Shown here: positions 37,932-47,737 of the stretch, one piece after another
How positions within the stretch are numbered: position 1 is the first letter of the stretch
Layout: the number at the start of each line of letters is the position of its first letter
Assembly (NCBI RefSeq): GCF_900108475.1
Contig: NZ_FNWO01000003.1
Span: 186,001-250,000, forward strand
Length of the DNA stretch: 64,000 bases
Direction: 5' to 3'
DNA from: Magnetospirillum fulvum
Lineage (GTDB): Bacteria; Pseudomonadota; Alphaproteobacteria; Rhodospirillales; Magnetospirillaceae
The notes under the pieces: generated by a model
The model's input: the letters and a program-made list of their open reading frames with translations, nothing else
Told to the model about the DNA's origin: nothing
The model's database searches: none
Translations under genes and position numbers: made by a program

Positions 37932-38296
37932 CAGCCGAGGACCTTCTTGACCACGCCCAACAACTGGCTTTCCTGGAACGGTTTGACGATCCAGGCGGTG
38001 GCCCCGGCCGATTTGGCCTCGGCCTTCTTGGATTCGTCGGATTCCGTGGTCAGGAAGATGATCGGCACCCCCTTGTAGGTGGGTAGGGTGCGGAGCGCGC
38101 GGATCAGGCTCAGCCCGTCCATGTTGGGCATGTTGAGGTCGGTCAGCACCATGTTGACTCCGCCGCTTTGCGCCTTGGTCAGTGCGTCCTTGCCGTCGCA
38201 GGCCTCGATGACCTCATAGCCCGCCCCGGTCAGTGCCATCTTGACCATCAGACGCATGCTGGTGGAATCGTCGACGCACAGGATTGTCTTCGCCAT
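37931..38296 (-). CDS. cheY: CheY-type single-domain response regulator
   Basis: 121 residues of a receiver domain only. Acidic pair DD at 9-10, phosphoacceptor Asp53 (MVLTDLNMPNMDG), Thr in FLTTES and Lys in WIVKPF. It carries the signal from CheA to a motor or other output. Sits just upstream of cheA in the same operon. Confidence 0.96.
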   Translation of the reverse strand: MAKTILCVDDSTSMRLMVKMALTGAGYEVIEACDGKDALTKAQSGGVNMVLTDLNMPNMDGLSLIRALRTLPTYKGVPIIFLTTESDESKKAEAKSAGATAWIVKPFQESQLLGVVKKVLG

Positions 38297-38298
38297 CG

Positions 38299-38616
38299 CT
38301 ATTTGCCTTCTGTCCGGAACTGGCTGTCCGTGGAGAGCGGGCTTCCGGTCAGTCCGGCCGCGAGCAGGGTCGCGGCCAATGGACCGTCCGCCGGGCTGGT
38401 TAGCCACAGCGAGAGCCCCCGACGCTCCGCGCTCAAGCGGGCGGCCAGGATCAGTTGAACGGTGCTGAGGTCGATCTCGGTCGCCTGGGAGAGGTCGATC
38501 ACCACCGGCTGCGCCTGATCGAGTGCGGCGAGCAGGGTGTCGCGAATTTCCTCGGCTCGGGGGAGACAGAGCTCGCCCGAGCACGCCACGGTCACCGCGT
38601 CTTCGATTAGACTCAT
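38299..38616 (-). CDS. STAS-domain protein heading the chemotaxis operon
   Basis: 105 residues resembling SpoIIAA-type STAS domains (VVIDLSQATEIDLSTVQLILAA): Asp at the usual site is followed by LS rather than the SS typical of phosphorylated antagonists. GGGGGGAG lies just before the ATG. Ends 2 nt before cheY. STAS proteins often accompany che operons of the alternative-function class; a link to the HATPase at 24643-25326 is possible but unproven. Confidence 0.85.
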   Translation of the reverse strand: MSLIEDAVTVACSGELCLPRAEEIRDTLLAALDQAQPVVIDLSQATEIDLSTVQLILAARLSAERRGLSLWLTSPADGPLAATLLAAGLTGSPLSTDSQFRTEGK

Positions 38617-39026
38617 CGGCTCCCCCCTTGCGACCTCATACGGACTCTGTCCAATAGGCTGTTGGTGCGATTTGCCGATTAAACGGCCTGGAGCACTATG
38701 ACATAATCCCTATAACTTTGGATTCAAGGCCTGATTTTCGTCAACCTCAGAATGAAGGTTATTACTTTTAATTATTTAGTAAAGTGTGAATTTTGGGCGA
38801 GATCTCCGAATGTACGTAAATATAGCAACATTCGATATCTTCGATTCATTTGCTGTTGGGTAAAATCAATCGAAAGATTATCCAAGGGTAATTTTTATAA
38901 AATTTTTCAAAACCTATGGTTGGGTGCTGCGTCTTTCGGTGGTCGTGCGCCATTCCTTGGGTGCCTTAGGCGATCAGCCGGAACAGATCCCTTGACGCCG
39001 GAGGGCGTATCGGTCAGCATGACGAC
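38617..39026. other. Divergent promoter region of the che and leu operons
   Basis: About 410 bp, AT-rich between 38700 and 38930. It must hold the leftward che promoter and the rightward leu promoter. An open frame at 38752-39030 reads through it, but its composition and lack of a ribosome-binding site argue against a gene. No other feature seen. Confidence 0.4.
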
Positions 39027-39080
39027 ATGATTATTCGCAACGCTTCCGTCCTGCTGCTGCTTAGTCGCCCGGTGTCGTAA
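39027..39080 (+). CDS. Leucine-rich leader peptide 1 upstream of leuA
   Basis: A 17-residue frame, MIIRNASVLLLLSRPVS, with four Leu codons in a row (CTG CTG CTG CTT at 39051-39062). A 10-bp hairpin, CCCGGTGTCG/CGACGCCGGG (39068-39077/39085-39094), spans its stop codon. This is the classic layout of amino-acid attenuation, where ribosome stalling at Leu codons changes RNA folding. The ribosome-binding site is weak; GGAGGG lies 21 nt upstream. Confidence 0.6.
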   Translation: MIIRNASVLLLLSRPVS

Positions 39081-39135
39081 TTTCCGACGCCGGGATGATC
39101 TGCGTTTCAGGGTTTCTTTCGGAACGGTGCCTTTC

Positions 39136-39231
39136 ATGTCTCCCTCTCGTAATTTCGGGTCCGCTCGTTTCCTCGCCGTCGTAACGACGAAGCCCCTGCT
39201 GCTGCGACTAGCCAGCGGTCGCCGGGCCTGA
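39136..39231 (+). CDS. Leucine-rich leader peptide 2 upstream of leuA
   Basis: A 31-residue frame with the segment KPLLLRLAS, coded CTG CTG CTG CGA CTA at 39196-39210, followed 9 nt after its stop by the attenuator-like hairpins. Its distance to those hairpins suits transcription attenuation better than leader 1. The ribosome-binding site (GGAACGG) is weak. Two successive Leu-rich frames before one gene are unusual; one may be non-functional. Confidence 0.5.
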   Translation: MSPSRNFGSARFLAVVTTKPLLLRLASGRRA

Positions 39232-39239
39232 CCTTGCGT

Positions 39240-39275
39240 GGCCGCCCGGCGGCCGTTGAACGCCGCTGCGCTTTT
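39240..39275 (+). promoter_or_regulatory. Attenuator-like alternative hairpins before leuA
   Basis: GGCCGC (39240-39245) can pair with GCGGCC (39249-39254). GCGGC (39249-39253) can instead pair with GCCGC (39262-39266), which is followed by TGCG and CTTTT, a weak terminator. The two structures exclude each other, as antiterminator and terminator do. Confidence 0.5.
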
Positions 39276-39315
39276 CACCCGATGAAACGATGACTAACGA
39301 CAGGAGGACGAGGCC

Positions 39316-40983
39316 ATGATGCCCGTCGCCAAGGACAAATACCGCCCGTATCCCGCTCTCCGTCCCGCCGCCCGCCGCTGGCCCGACGCCTCCATCACCG
39401 AACCGCCGATCTGGTGCAGCGTCGATTTGCGCGACGGCAATCAGGCGCTGATCGACCCGATGGGGTCCGACCGCAAGATGCAGATGTGGAAGGCCCTGGT
39501 CGCGATGGGCTTCAAGGAGATCGAGGTCGGTTTCCCCGCCGCGTCGCAGACCGATTACGATTTCATCCGGGTGCTGGTCGAAGGCGGCCATATCCCCGAC
39601 GACGTCACCATCCAGGTGTTGGTCCAGTCCCGGCCCGAATTGATCACCCGCACCTTCGAAGCGTTGCGCGGCGCGCCGAAATGCGTCGTCCATCTCTATA
39701 ACTCGACCTCGGAAGTACAGCGCCGGGTGGTGTTCGGCCTCGACCGCCAGGGTTGCATCGACCTTGCCTTGTCGGGAACCCGGATGATCCGCGACCTGTC
39801 GGCGGCGCGGCCCGAGGGCGAGGTCACCTTCCAATACTCGCCCGAGAGCTTCACCGGCACCGAGCCCGATTTCGCGATCGAGATCGTCGAGGCGGTCGCG
39901 AAGGAATGGGGAGCGACGCCCGCCCGCCGGATGATCTGTAACCTTCCCGCGACGGTCGAGATGTCGACCCCCAATCAATATGCCGATGTGATCGAATGGT
40001 TCTGCGACACCGTGTCGTGTCGCGATTCGCTGATCTTGTCGGTTCATCCCCACAACGATCGCGGCACCGGAGTCGCGGCGGCCGAGTTCGCGATGATGGC
40101 CGGAGCCGACCGGGTTGAAGGCACTCTGTTCGGCAATGGCGAGCGGACCGGCAACGTCGATATCGTGACCTTGGCGCTCAACATGTTCACCCAGGGCGTC
40201 GATCCCCGGCTCGATCTGTCCGATATCGACGCGGTCCGCCGCGTCGCCGAACATTGCACCGGGTTGCCGGTCCACCCCCGTCATCCCTATGCCGGCGATC
40301 TGGTCTACACCGCCTTTTCCGGGTCGCACCAGGACGCGATCAAGAAGGGATTCGCGGCGCGCCGTCATGGCAACGACCCGGTATGGGAAGTCCCCTACCT
40401 CCCGATCGACCCCGCCGATGTCGGGCGCAGCTACGAAGCGGTGATCCGCATCAACAGCCAGTCGGGCAAGGGCGGCATCGCCGCGGTGCTGGAGCGCGAT
40501 TACGGGCTCGAATTGCCGCGTTCGCTTCAGGTCGAGTTCGCCCGGGTGGTCCAGGCCGTCGCCGACCGCGAGGGACGCGAACTGACTCCGGCCGAGATCA
40601 TGGAGACTTTCACCGCAACCTATCTCCGTCCCGGTCGGCTGGAGTTGGTCGATTATTCGACCGTCGCGGCGGGCAAGGGCCATTCCCGCGCGATTACCGC
40701 GACCTTGCTCAAAGACGGTGAGGAAATGGTGATCCAGGGAGTCGGCGCCGGTCCGGTCGCGGCCTTTGTCCAGGCGCTCGAAAAGGGGTTGGGGCTGAAA
40801 CTCTCTTTGAGCGATTATCATGAACACGCTGTTGGCAGCGGGGCCGACGCCCAGGCCGCCTGCTATGTCGAACTGGCCACTCCGGATGGGATCGGCATCC
40901 ACGGGGCCGCTCTTGACGGAGGCATCACCATGGCATCGCTGCGGGCGGTGATCAGCGCGATCAACCGGACCTTGACCGCATGA
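39316..40983 (+). CDS. leuA: 2-isopropylmalate synthase
   Basis: 555 residues, the long yeast-like LeuA form. Catalytic TIM barrel with WCSVDLRDGNQAL (Arg/Asp of the active site) and metal-binding HPHNDRGTG, then the C-terminal regulatory domain that binds leucine (LELVDYSTVAAGKGHSRAI). Condenses acetyl-CoA with 2-oxoisovalerate, the committed step of leucine synthesis. AGGAGG precedes the ATG. Preceded by the two Leu-rich leader frames; other leu genes are not here. Confidence 0.97.
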   Translation: MMPVAKDKYRPYPALRPAARRWPDASITEPPIWCSVDLRDGNQALIDPMGSDRKMQMWKALVAMGFKEIEVGFPAASQTDYDFIRVLVEGGHIPDDVTIQVLVQSRPELITRTFEALRGAPKCVVHLYNSTSEVQRRVVFGLDRQGCIDLALSGTRMIRDLSAARPEGEVTFQYSPESFTGTEPDFAIEIVEAVAKEWGATPARRMICNLPATVEMSTPNQYADVIEWFCDTVSCRDSLILSVHPHNDRGTGVAAAEFAMMAGADRVEGTLFGNGERTGNVDIVTLALNMFTQGVDPRLDLSDIDAVRRVAEHCTGLPVHPRHPYAGDLVYTAFSGSHQDAIKKGFAARRHGNDPVWEVPYLPIDPADVGRSYEAVIRINSQSGKGGIAAVLERDYGLELPRSLQVEFARVVQAVADREGRELTPAEIMETFTATYLRPGRLELVDYSTVAAGKGHSRAITATLLKDGEEMVIQGVGAGPVAAFVQALEKGLGLKLSLSDYHEHAVGSGADAQAACYVELATPDGIGIHGAALDGGITMASLRAVISAINRTLTA

Positions 40984-41630
40984 CCGAAGCCGAAACCGTT
41001 CGGGCAGCGCTGCATCTGGTCGAGTTGCTGGGGGTGGCGGTGTTCGCGGTGTCCGGGGCGCTGATGGCGGCCGAGAAGCGGATGGACCCGTTCGGGTTCG
41101 CCGTTCTCGGCACCGTCACCGCCATCGGCGGCGGGACGTTGCGCGATCTGGTGATCGGGGTTCAGCCGGTCTTTTGGGTCGGTCAGCCCGATTACCTGAT
41201 CGTCAGCGTCCTGGTCTCGGTGGGGATGTTCTGGCTGGCCCGGCTGGTCGGACCGCTTCACCGTGCTTTGCTGTGGTCCGACGCGCTGGGGATGGCGTTG
41301 TTCACCGCGACGGGAACGCAAAAGGCCCTGGCCGTCGGGGCGCCCGCCGTGGTCGCCGTCGCAATGGGGGTGATGACCGCCGCGTTCGGCGGCATTCTCC
41401 GCGATGTTCTGGCTGGTGAAAAGCCGATGATGTTCCATAACGAGGTCTACGCCACCGCCGCCCTCGCCGGGGCGTCGGCCCAGGTCGCCCTGTTTTCGTT
41501 CGGAGCCAGTTCGGTCGCTTCGGCCTGGTTCGCCTTTCTGTTCACCTTCGCGGTGCGTGGCTGCGCCCTGGGCTTTGGCTGGCGGGTGCCGAGCTATGGC
41601 GACCTGCCCCGGCTGCGGCGGAAAAAATAG
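40980..41630 (+). CDS. TRIC/YicG-family membrane channel protein
   Basis: 216 residues, about seven helices, made of two UPF0126 repeats (GVAVFAVSGALMAAEKRMDPFGF ... GGGTLRDLVIG; then ALGMALFTATGTQKAL ... FGGILRDVLAGEKP). Prokaryotic TRIC channels conduct K+ and other small ions across the inner membrane. The ATG overlaps the leuA stop (ATGA), so it is co-transcribed with it; a functional link is not evident. Confidence 0.92.
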   Translation: MTEAETVRAALHLVELLGVAVFAVSGALMAAEKRMDPFGFAVLGTVTAIGGGTLRDLVIGVQPVFWVGQPDYLIVSVLVSVGMFWLARLVGPLHRALLWSDALGMALFTATGTQKALAVGAPAVVAVAMGVMTAAFGGILRDVLAGEKPMMFHNEVYATAALAGASAQVALFSFGASSVASAWFAFLFTFAVRGCALGFGWRVPSYGDLPRLRRKK

Positions 41631-41663
41631 TCCTGTCCGCCGCGCGCCCGGTATCGGACTCGT

Positions 41664-43076
41664 TTATTCGATCCGGAAGCCGATCCGCAATCCGCCCCAA
41701 TGGCGGCCCTTGACGACGATCGGGGCGGAAATGTCCTTCATCATCACAAAGGTGCCGCCGCCCATGTCGCGGCGATAGGTCTGGAGCAGGAATGGCGCGG
41801 TGTTCTGTCCGGCATGCAGCCCGGTGCGGTCGGTGAACATCCGCCGGTTGCGGCAATTGGCGTTGTTCCATACCGGGTCGGCCCCTTGCGGCTTCGAGAC
41901 CTTGAGATTGTGGGTCGGGATATAGCCGTTGCGGTCGATCGCGACGCAAAAAGCGACGCGCGGGTCGAACCCCAGCACCGGTTCCTGCAAGGCGGGAAGA
42001 ATTTCATCGGTGAGGCTGGTGACGCGGGTCAGCACCTGTTGCGGATTGGTGCCGTCGATCGGGCGGTAATCCTCGTCGAACAGATCGGCCAGATTGATCC
42101 GGCCCGACTCGATCGCCGTTTCGAAACTGTGGGCGACGGCGCGGGCGGTGGCCTGGGACAGTTCGATAAACGGGGTGTCGTCGGTGCGAAAGCCCGAGGC
42201 GGCAATGAAGCCCATCAGTTCTTCGGAATTGCCCAGCAGCGAGGCGATCCGTTCGTCGGCGCGGCGCAGGCTGTCGCTGGTCAGGGCGATGCCTTCGAAG
42301 AAGCGGTCGATCTCCTCGATCACCACGTTGCATTGCGTCAGCGAATCCGTCGCCGAGCGCGAGATGTCGCCGACCTTGCTATCGACGGTGCCGATTGCCT
42401 CGCCGAAGATGGCGACGGCGTGGTTGATGACGCCGACTCCGGCCCCGACCGAATCCGCCATCCGTAGCGTGCTGGTCGAGCTTTGGATCAGATCGGTGAC
42501 CGATCCCGACAGCTTTTGCACCGTGTCGTCGATGCCGCCGGTCACGTCGGCGGTCTGACGGGCCAGACTTTTGACCTCGTTGGCGACGACGGCGAAGCCC
42601 TTGCCCGCTTCGCCCGCCCGCGCCGCCTCGATCGTCGCGTTCAACGCCAACAGGTTGGTCTGGCGGGTGATTTTCTGGATGTTGCGCGACATCGAACTGA
42701 CATTGCCAAGAGCGCCTTCCAGCCCTTCCAGCCGTTCCTCGATCCCCTGGACCGAGGCAACCAGACTTTTGACGCCGGTCAGGGCCTGATCAATGGTGTG
42801 GAGGGAGTCGCCGGATTCCCGTCCGGCCCGCTCGGTGACCTCGCGCGCCTCGCGTCCGGCGGCGTCGATCTGGCCGATGGTTTCGACCATGGTGTGGGCG
42901 ATGCCTTTCAGGTGGTCGAACAATTCCTTCTGATGGCTCACGAAGCGGGTCAGGCCGTCCATCGTTCCGGCGATGTCGGCGACTTCGAGGCTGAGGGTGT
43001 CAATTTTGCGCAAGACTTCGGCGGCGAAGATGTCCTTCGCCGGATTAGGGGCCTCGTCCTCCGTCCCAGCCTCCAT
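41664..43076 (-). CDS. Soluble chemoreceptor with C-terminal sensory domain
   Basis: 470 residues from ATG 43076 (GGGAG 9 nt upstream). No membrane helix. The receptor signalling hairpin comes first, with tip [22 protein letters not shown], and is followed by a C-terminal Cache/PilJ-like alpha-beta domain with conserved aromatic and Gly residues ([48 protein letters not shown]). Domain order is reversed compared with membrane receptors, so it must sense a cytoplasmic cue. Not adjacent to che genes; it follows two uncharacterised genes. Confidence 0.9.
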   Translation of the reverse strand: MEAGTEDEAPNPAKDIFAAEVLRKIDTLSLEVADIAGTMDGLTRFVSHQKELFDHLKGIAHTMVETIGQIDAAGREAREVTERAGRESGDSLHTIDQALTGVKSLVASVQGIEERLEGLEGALGNVSSMSRNIQKITRQTNLLALNATIEAARAGEAGKGFAVVANEVKSLARQTADVTGGIDDTVQKLSGSVTDLIQSSTSTLRMADSVGAGVGVINHAVAIFGEAIGTVDSKVGDISRSATDSLTQCNVVIEEIDRFFEGIALTSDSLRRADERIASLLGNSEELMGFIAASGFRTDDTPFIELSQATARAVAHSFETAIESGRINLADLFDEDYRPIDGTNPQQVLTRVTSLTDEILPALQEPVLGFDPRVAFCVAIDRNGYIPTHNLKVSKPQGADPVWNNANCRNRRMFTDRTGLHAGQNTAPFLLQTYRRDMGGGTFVMMKDISAPIVVKGRHWGGLRIGFRIE

Positions 43077-43177
43077 TGGTGTCACTCCCTGATTTGGTTG
43101 TTGTTTCTGTGGCACGACGCCTCTAGCGGGCGTTTTGGCCTAGGGTCTTTGACTTAACGCTATTGCCCTGCCAACCG

Positions 43178-43384
43178 TCAATCCTCAGGCGAGGGCGGTG
43201 GAGAGTGAGCCGGGTCACGCGGGGACAAGTCGTCCGGGTCGGGATCGCGGCGGCGATTCTTGTCCGGATTGGAAAAGCGGAACCGCCCGGCCAGGATGCA
43301 GCCTTTCATGCCGGGGTCGCAGGGGCGATATCCCAGCCGCGAGCATTGCTCCTGGATTTCGTGGACACAGCCCCATCCGCTCAT
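43178..43384 (-). CDS. Small cysteine-containing protein of unknown function
   Basis: 68 residues. Four cysteines in the first 29 residues (GWGCVHEIQEQCSRLGYRPC and the next at 29) could form a metal site or disulfides, and the tail is Arg/Asp/Pro-rich. ATG overlaps the upstream stop as ATGA, which supports it as a real gene. I do not recognise the family. Confidence 0.7.
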   Translation of the reverse strand: MSGWGCVHEIQEQCSRLGYRPCDPGMKGCILAGRFRFSNPDKNRRRDPDPDDLSPRDPAHSPPPSPED

Positions 43385-44547
43385 TGTTGCGCGTCCTCTG
43401 CAACCTGTTCGATCAGGGCCTCGATTTCGGTCAGGGCACGCAAGGCGGCCTCGGCCAGCGGGGGAAAGCTGCCATGATCGGACAGGCGTAACAGCAAGGC
43501 CCGCGATTGGAACAGGCCGGGCAGTGCCGCAGAGCGCATCGCCGGATCAAGCGCCTCGATCCGATGACGGGCGCGGGTTGGAATCCGCCGCACCAGCCCG
43601 AAACGGCGGCCCGACAGTCCCTTGAAGGCCATCACCGAGGCCAGCAGGTCGGGATTCTCTCCCGGCTCCAGCGTCTCGAACAGATATTCGATCAGGTCGA
43701 TCTCGCCATGTTCGAGCGATAAAGCGGGCGCGTTTGGCTTTTGCCCGATCAAGACGAAGTCGGAAATCGTCGCCAATTGCCGCGACAGCGCCTCGCGGAA
43801 CAAGCTCGGGTCGAGCAGACGCCATGCCTGGGCCGAGGCCAGCGGCAATCGTCCGCTTCGGCCGAAGCCCTGCGTCAGGGTCACCGCCACCGCCAGCGCA
43901 GCCCGGCTGGTGACGGGACCGCGTTGGGGCCAGCAGGCCCGCAACAGATCCTGGGCGAGGAAATCGTCGGACGGAATCGCCAGTAGCGCGTCCAGCGCGT
44001 CCTGACGATGGGGCAGATCCGCTGTTCCCACGCCGTCCGGAGTCACGGCGGCGATCCGGCGGAGCAACCCGTCGGTATCCTGGAGAACGGGGGCGGGGAC
44101 GGCATCGGGTGGCGTTGCGGATTCGGCCGACGGCGCGGTCACCTCGGGCTCGGCGGGCCGGGAATCCTGAGTGCGCCAGATCGTCTGGACCTGGCGCAAC
44201 AAAGCGGCGCTTTGCTCGTCGCGGGGGAGGTGACCGCCTCCATCCTCTTCCTCGGGGTGGAAATGCAATGCCCCGGTCTGCGACGGCCCGCCATGTCCGG
44301 TACGACGCCGCCCGAACAGCCGTTCCAGCATGCTGGGATGGCGGCGGTCGTGGAGGGGAAGATCGTCGGAGGTAAGAACCGCCGGAATCGGCGGGGGCGG
44401 ACCGGGGGGAAGCTCCGGCTCGGCTTCCGCATCGGGCAGTCCGGCGAGAACCCGGTCGAGCAGGGCGGCGAACGCCTCGGGCGGCCGGATCGTTTCCTCC
44501 TCGGCGGGCGCGGGACCGTTTCGCGGCGACTCTTTGTCTTCCTGCAT
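43381..44547 (-). CDS. Uncharacterised protein with Pro-rich N-terminal and helical C-terminal part
   Basis: 388 residues. The first 160 are acidic, Pro-rich and probably disordered, with a His/Glu/Asp patch (HFHPEEEDGGGHLPRDE). The C-terminal 220 are helical and regular (LLRACWPQRGPVTSRAALAVAVTLTQGFG; SLEHGEIDLIEYLFETLE), reminiscent of DUF2336-like helical repeats, but no family can be named. Coupled to the small Cys protein. Confidence 0.75.
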   Translation of the reverse strand: MQEDKESPRNGPAPAEEETIRPPEAFAALLDRVLAGLPDAEAEPELPPGPPPPIPAVLTSDDLPLHDRRHPSMLERLFGRRRTGHGGPSQTGALHFHPEEEDGGGHLPRDEQSAALLRQVQTIWRTQDSRPAEPEVTAPSAESATPPDAVPAPVLQDTDGLLRRIAAVTPDGVGTADLPHRQDALDALLAIPSDDFLAQDLLRACWPQRGPVTSRAALAVAVTLTQGFGRSGRLPLASAQAWRLLDPSLFREALSRQLATISDFVLIGQKPNAPALSLEHGEIDLIEYLFETLEPGENPDLLASVMAFKGLSGRRFGLVRRIPTRARHRIEALDPAMRSAALPGLFQSRALLLRLSDHGSFPPLAEAALRALTEIEALIEQVAEDAQQ

Positions 44548-44579
44548 CCCTCCAGCCTAAGCCAAGGCGACGCCTGACG

Positions 44580-45422
44580 CTACAACCGATCAGAGCCGGA
44601 CGCGGCTTCGACGGCGCGAGCCAGGGCGCAGAACCCTTCGACCGGAACCGTCTCCGCCCGCTGCGTGGGATCAAGACCGGCGGCGGCGATCAGTGCCTCG
44701 GCATCGCCCAGCGCCTTCAGACTGGAGCGCAGCATCTTGCGCCGCTGGCCGAAGGCGGCGGCGGTGACCCGCTCCATCGTTTCGAACCGGGCCGGAGCCA
44801 GCGGAGCGGGGCGGGGCACGATCTCGACAATTGTCGAGGTCACCGCAGGCGGCGGGGTAAAGGCGCGACGATCGACGTTGAACAGCGGCCGGACTTCGCA
44901 CAGCCATTGAGTTATGACGGAGAGGCGGCCGTAATGCGACGATCCCGGCGCGGCGGCGAGGCGGTCGACCACCTCTTTCTGGAACATCAGGATCATCCGC
45001 TCGAACGCCTCGGCCCGGCGCAGCCACGCCAGCAACAGCACGGTCGAGATGTTGTAGGGCAGGTTGGCGACGATCCGGCGCGGGGTTTCGCCCAAGCTGG
45101 CCGTGTCGATCGCCAGCGCGTCGGCGGCGATGATCTCCAGCCGTCCGGGATAGGCGGCGGCGATCTCGTCCTGGATCGCGATGGCGCGGTCGTCGCGCTC
45201 GATCGCGATCACCTGACGCGCCCCGGCATCGAGCAGGGCGCGGGTCAGCCCACCCGGCCCGGGGCCGATCTCGATCACCGTGCCGACGGTCAAATCGCCC
45301 GCCGCCCGCGCGATCCGACCGGTCAGGTTGAGGTCGAACAGGAAATGCTGACCGAGCGACTTGCGCGCGTCCAGGCCGTGGCGGGCGATCACTTCGCGCA
45401 GAGGGGGGAGGAGATCAGACAT
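44580..45422 (-). CDS. rsmA: 16S rRNA dimethyladenosine transferase (KsgA)
   Basis: 280 residues. SAM motif [19 protein letters not shown], acidic loop [11 protein letters not shown], and the target-base motif [11 protein letters not shown]. It dimethylates two adjacent adenosines near the 3' end of 16S rRNA. Overlaps the end of pdxA by 8 nt; pdxA-rsmA is a common pair. Confidence 0.96.
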   Translation of the reverse strand: MSDLLPPLREVIARHGLDARKSLGQHFLFDLNLTGRIARAAGDLTVGTVIEIGPGPGGLTRALLDAGARQVIAIERDDRAIAIQDEIAAAYPGRLEIIAADALAIDTASLGETPRRIVANLPYNISTVLLLAWLRRAEAFERMILMFQKEVVDRLAAAPGSSHYGRLSVITQWLCEVRPLFNVDRRAFTPPPAVTSTIVEIVPRPAPLAPARFETMERVTAAAFGQRRKMLRSSLKALGDAEALIAAAGLDPTQRAETVPVEGFCALARAVEAASGSDRL

Positions 45423-46431
45423 TCAGACGGGCGCGGTTGGCGGCAATCTCGGCGGCGCTTTTCAGGGCGGCGATCAGGCTGTCGGCTCCGGCCCGGCCGC
45501 TTCCGGCCAGATCGAAGGCGGTGCCGTGATCGGGCGAGGTCCGCACCACCGGCAGGCCCAGGGTGACGTTGACGCCACGGTCGAAGCCGATCGTCTTCAG
45601 CGGAATCAGCGCCTGATCGTGATACATGCATAACGCGGCGTCATAGCCCCGTCTGGCCCGTTCGTGGAACAAGGTGTCGGCGGGCAGCGGGCCGATCGCG
45701 TCGATTCCGGCCTGACGCAGCCGTTCGACCGCCGGAGCGACGATGTCGATATCCTCGCGCCCCATTGTGCCGCCTTCGCCCGCATGGGGGTTCAACCCGG
45801 CCACCGCCAGACGCGGCGCGGCGATGCCGAAATCGCGCGTCAGCGCCCGGGCCGTCACCGTGGCCACGGCGACAATCGCCTCGGTGCTCAGCGTCGCGAC
45901 CGCCTGGGCCAGCGAGATATGGATCGAGACCGGAACCACCCGCAGACCGGGGCAGGTCAGCATCATCACCTCACGCCCGCTTTGGGGGACGGCCAGCGCG
46001 GCGAGGAACTCGGTGTGACCGGGGAAGCGGAAGCCGCCCTGATACATCACCTTTTTGTGAATCGGGTTGGTGACGATGCCCGAGACCTCACCGGCCAGGG
46101 CCAGTTTTACCGCCCGCTCGATTGCGCCCGCGACGGCAACGGCGTTGGCGGAATTGGGAAAGCCCGGCTCGACCGGATGGGGCAGCGCGACCGGCAGCAC
46201 CGGCAGCACCTGGGAGAACAGCTCGACGGCTTCGGCGGGCGAGGAGACGATGCGAATCGGTACGGCAAGCCCCAATCGCGTCGCCAGCTTGGCCAGTCGG
46301 TCCGGCGAGTCGAGCATTACGAACGGAGGAAGACCTTCGCCGCGGCGGGTCCAGGCGGCCAGGGCGATATCACCGCCGATACCGGCCGGTTCGCCCATCG
46401 TCAAAGCGAGGGGAGGAAGGGGATGAGTCAT
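45415..46431 (-). CDS. pdxA: 4-hydroxythreonine-4-phosphate dehydrogenase
   Basis: 338 residues from ATG 46431. Family segments [18 protein letters not shown], the metal/substrate His residues in GHTEFLA and NPHAGEGG, and [30 protein letters not shown]-dependent step of pyridoxal-phosphate synthesis. Starts 4 nt after surA. Confidence 0.96.
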   Translation of the reverse strand: MTHPLPPLALTMGEPAGIGGDIALAAWTRRGEGLPPFVMLDSPDRLAKLATRLGLAVPIRIVSSPAEAVELFSQVLPVLPVALPHPVEPGFPNSANAVAVAGAIERAVKLALAGEVSGIVTNPIHKKVMYQGGFRFPGHTEFLAALAVPQSGREVMMLTCPGLRVVPVSIHISLAQAVATLSTEAIVAVATVTARALTRDFGIAAPRLAVAGLNPHAGEGGTMGREDIDIVAPAVERLRQAGIDAIGPLPADTLFHERARRGYDAALCMYHDQALIPLKTIGFDRGVNVTLGLPVVRTSPDHGTAFDLAGSGRAGADSLIAALKSAAEIAANRARLNV

Positions 46432-46435
46432 CGGT

Positions 46436-47737
46436 TTACAGCCTGAAATCGACAAAAGCGGCGCGACGCAGGTCGCGGATATGGCGGCGGGCCAGCAATT
46501 CGACCCGTTCGTCCTCGATCTGGCGGCGGACCTGACTGCGACTGGGCAGACCGGCGGTACCGCCACCCGAGCAGATCATGAAGACGGCCAGACCGTCGGG
46601 GGAATCGATCGGGGCGCTGGCCCGGCCGACCGGCAAGCCGCCGATCGCCTTGGCGATCTCGGGTGGCAGGGTCGCGGGACGGACATTTTCCATCCGGCCG
46701 GATTTGACCGAATTCATCTCGTTCGACAAATCCTCGATCGTGTCGCAATCCTTCGCCGTCGCGGTCATCGAGGTGGCTTTGGCGACCATCTGATCGCGCG
46801 GCGGGGCCTTGCCGCTGGGGGTGGGGAAGACAAGACGGAACAGCGTCATCATGTCGGGTTCGGTGTTGCCTCCGGTGATCCGGCGATCGACGACGAGAAC
46901 GATGTTATAGCCGCCGGTGCCCCGGATCAGGCCGCTGACCTGTCCCTTGTCCAGGCGGCCGACCGGATCGCGCAAATCGTCGTCGAGCGAGGCCTCGCCG
47001 ACCCAGCCCAGCATGCCGCCATTGCTGGCGCTGCTGCTTTGCGAGAACTGACGGGCCAGGGCCTGGAACGGCGCCCCCGCCTTGATCTGGTCGAGCAGGC
47101 GTTCGCCCAGACGGCGCGCCTCTTCCTCCTGGGCCGGGGAATCGACCGGCAGGACGATCTCGGCCAGCATGAATTCGGGGCGGCCGAATTGCTGACGGAT
47201 GGTGTCGAGACGTTCGGTGATTTCCTCCTCGCCGACCCGGACGGTGGGCTGGAGCAGACGCCCCACCACCCGCATCCAGGCGATATCGGCGCGAATCTGC
47301 TCGCGGACGGCGTCGGTATCGACTCCGGCATTGCTCAACTGACCGAGTAGACCGCCCGGCTTCATCCGGTTCTGACGCTCGATTGCGGCGATGGCGCGGT
47401 TGAGATCCTCGGACCCGATCTGGATCTTGACCCGCCCGGCCTCCTGCATCTGCAAATGCTCGTCGATCATTTTGCGCATCACCTGGGGTAGCAGGCGGCG
47501 GCGATTTTCCAGCGAATCCTGGAGATTGGACACCACCAGCGCCAGCTTGACCCGTGCATCGAGATCGCGGACCGAAATGATGTCGTCATTGACGACAGCG
47601 GCGATGCGGTCGATCTCTTCGGCCCGGATCGGTGTGACCGCCGACAGCATCAGCCCGGCGATGACCAGGGCGACGAAACGAGCAAGCACCATTCCTGCGA
47701 TCCCCTTTGACATCGATTGCCGCGACGGCCGGTTCAT
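46436..47737 (-). CDS. surA: Periplasmic peptidyl-prolyl isomerase/chaperone SurA
   Basis: 433 residues. Signal peptide (ARFVALVIAGLMLSAVTPIRA), a SurA N-terminal chaperone domain (IDRIAAVVNDDIISVRDLDARVKLAL) and a parvulin domain (EFMLAEIVLPV ... FSQSSSASNGGMLGWV). It escorts outer-membrane proteins, including the LptD encoded just upstream. ATG overlaps the lptD stop by 1 nt. Confidence 0.94.
   Translation of the reverse strand: MNRPSRQSMSKGIAGMVLARFVALVIAGLMLSAVTPIRAEEIDRIAAVVNDDIISVRDLDARVKLALVVSNLQDSLENRRRLLPQVMRKMIDEHLQMQEAGRVKIQIGSEDLNRAIAAIERQNRMKPGGLLGQLSNAGVDTDAVREQIRADIAWMRVVGRLLQPTVRVGEEEITERLDTIRQQFGRPEFMLAEIVLPVDSPAQEEEARRLGERLLDQIKAGAPFQALARQFSQSSSASNGGMLGWVGEASLDDDLRDPVGRLDKGQVSGLIRGTGGYNIVLVVDRRITGGNTEPDMMTLFRLVFPTPSGKAPPRDQMVAKATSMTATAKDCDTIEDLSNEMNSVKSGRMENVRPATLPPEIAKAIGGLPVGRASAPIDSPDGLAVFMICSGGGTAGLPSRSQVRRQIEDERVELLARRHIRDLRRAAFVDFRL

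Noticed and set aside
38752-39030. Rightward 92-codon frame upstream of leuA
   Set aside because: It runs through an AT-rich promoter region, changes composition halfway, lacks a ribosome-binding site and overlaps the better-supported leader peptide.
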